Of a DNA stretch of 64,000 bases, positions 62,336 through 64,000 are shown in pieces. Made by a program: the position numbers and the translations under genes. This DNA comes from Schoenoplectus triqueter. Its lineage: Eukaryota > Streptophyta > Magnoliopsida > Poales > Cyperaceae. Location of the stretch: positions 124,001 to 188,000 of the forward strand of contig CAXKVV010000043.1 of assembly GCA_964058805.1 (NCBI GenBank). The letters run 5' to 3'. Each line of letters starts with the position of its first letter. Position 1 is the stretch's first letter. The notes under the pieces were generated by a model. That model was given only the letters and a program-made list of their open reading frames with translations, did not search any database and was not told where the DNA came from.

Positions 62336-64000
62336 GATGTTGTGACTAGGGACAAGGTCTTGTCGTGTTTTAAAGTAGCCTTTTTTCCCCTTTAAGAGGG
62401 GGGAGGGAAAGATAGAGCCTCCAATTTTCTGTCGATGTAGGACGTTGCTCTTATGTTATTTTTATATATATTATTTATTTATTTATTTATCCTTTTATAT
62501 GGGTGGCTTCTGGGCCTGGTTGAGTGGCAATTGTTAATTATGATGCCCCTGAATTTGTTGAGATTTACTGGATAGATGTTGAGAGTAACACACTGGGAGA
62601 GAATATAGAGTCCGGTAAATTTGCTATTGGGACTTGAAATCAGTACAATTAAGTTAATTGTCTGTTTGTTTGTTTGTTCTTCGTTAAATGATCTTAGAAC
62701 TCGAATGCAATAATGCAAGATCAGGCTCGCTATCTAATTAACTAATAAGCTATTAGCTATAATATATATATATATATACACAAACACGCCATGCGCCATA
62801 TACTCACACGTGTTGTTGATGTGTGTTTTTCTTTTGCTTCGGAGAATAACTATGTCATATATGTTTTAATGCTTGAAGTCGAAGGACTGAGTGACATTAA
62901 GTGCTTTTGCAAGATTTTCTATCTGACGATGTCCTTTGCAGTACTATTACATTACATGCTGTGTAGTGGCCGGGTTCAGATTGAGATTGTATTTCATGAC
63001 ATCAGCAATTGGCGCGCCAAACTTGAGTTATAGAATTAATACTGTTCACGTATGAAGATTTATAGTAGAAATTACAAGTAGCTTAATCTATGGTAAGTAG
63101 ACCGTCAGAAAATTATTTTTCGTTAAACTAACAAAGAAAATTATTAAAGCGCCAGAAACAATGTGCCTTACAAAAGAATAATTATGATGTATCAATTTTG
63201 AAAATGTAGCTCGCTTACCTTAACATATTGATAATACCTGTCAAAGTAGAGAAATAAATTTGTTAGAGATGTGATGATTATTATTTTATTTATGGACAAT
63301 ATTGCTTGCCAGTTTTGGGTTTTGGTGCTACGATACCAGTTCAACAGAACTCACACAGAGATAAGGGGCATGGACACATTTTACTTGTAACTCTTGATCA
63401 TATGTATATCTCATACATCAACAAATTAAATAACATATTATGATCAATAAATATTCCTACATATGGATAAGTATTCCTAACAAAAACTATTTTGAAAAGA
63501 ACATGTTCAAACAAAATAACATAATTTCTAGAAATTTTGTGGGTTTTTATGCAAATTTTCTTAAAGAACATTGTTGAAACAAGCAGTACATTCCTGGTAT
63601 TTGCCGGTAGCAGTCAGCACCATAATGTTACTTTATATGATTGTCTAAGCCCAAAATCTGATAAGGAGGTGAGCTATACATGTTTGTACCAGTATGAATT
63701 AACTAGTACAACTATACCTAGATGGGCATGTATATACCTCTCTTTGTGGCCCTTGAAAGTACCGTAGACATCGATTGTTATACATGAAGAGGTACCACAA
63801 AGACTCGTCGGACTCCAATTTGTTCCTAGAAGAACATAAAATAGAGCTTGGGTGGTCTTTGAAATAGACCTTATCTGCACTATGGCTTTTTATGATACTC
63901 ATTTTTAAAAGCCTGAACTATAAATGCAATTCATCAGCACCACAACAAAGAAATGCAAGCACCTGGGACTTGAATAGCTTTGCAAAAGCCCTTCCTGCCC
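62336..64000. other. TOP1 3' flank and intergenic DNA
   Basis: 62336-62700 is the probable TOP1 3' UTR, with TTATTTATTTATTTATTTAT near 62472. The remainder is AT-rich. Open frames at 62791-63033 and 63537-63767 have no domain or splice support, so I call no gene. Confidence 0.4.

Overview
The window is nuclear DNA of a flowering plant. It is AT-rich, its genes are split by many short introns with GT..AG borders, and it carries plant-specific families (a WUSCHEL-related homeobox gene, a phototropin) in a dense background of plant transposons: Copia, Gypsy, CACTA, hAT, Harbinger, LINE, SINE and MITE. I cannot name the species.

Three protein-coding genes are well supported, all on the + strand. 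(1) 23.2-24.4 kb: a WOX3/PRESSED FLOWER-like homeobox gene with two exons and a WUS box. Its conserved start codon is one nucleotide out of frame with the homeodomain. (2) 40.0-54.1 kb: a phototropin-1 blue-light receptor kinase with 22 reconstructed coding exons, two LOV domains and an AGC-VIII kinase, giving 971 residues. Its introns hold a SINE, a 5.1-kb Copia element that itself carries a hAT insertion, and a further hAT-like element with minisatellites. (3) 56.6-62.3 kb: nuclear DNA topoisomerase I (TOP1), 15 coding exons and 836 residues, with a hAT MITE and a Harbinger/Tourist MITE in late introns. Neither PHOT1 nor TOP1 shows an in-frame stop or frameshift.

Layout of the rest. 1-13.4 kb is a repeat-rich, gene-free region with diverged inverted arms (about 1-1430 and 7280-8700), LTR-like promoter stretches and a set of tandem repeats full of short hairpins. 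14.3-17.5 kb is a complete non-autonomous CACTA element. 18.6-20.3 kb is a short Copia-like element with two LTRs and a target-site duplication. 21.6-22.0 kb is an LTR-like end. 26.2-28.8 kb is an Athila-like Gypsy remnant. 28.9-29.3 kb is a near-perfect 405-bp foldback. 29.4-30.8 kb holds LINE fragments. 30.9-32 kb is one end of a CACTA element with Ulp1-protease exons. 32.7-36.3 kb is a decayed hAT transposase and its GC-rich end. 37.7-38.0 kb is a Copia LTR.

The most unusual signal is in the 5-12 kb repeat region. Fourteen 21-nt dyads (5-nt arm, 11-nt loop, 5-nt arm) lie within 801 bp. The loop is nearly constant, while the arms differ between copies yet stay complementary, including G-U pairs. 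Other motifs nearby behave the same way, including a pair with a 28-nt conserved core and swapped 6-nt arms. This looks like covariation that keeps a structure, and no feature type I know explains it.
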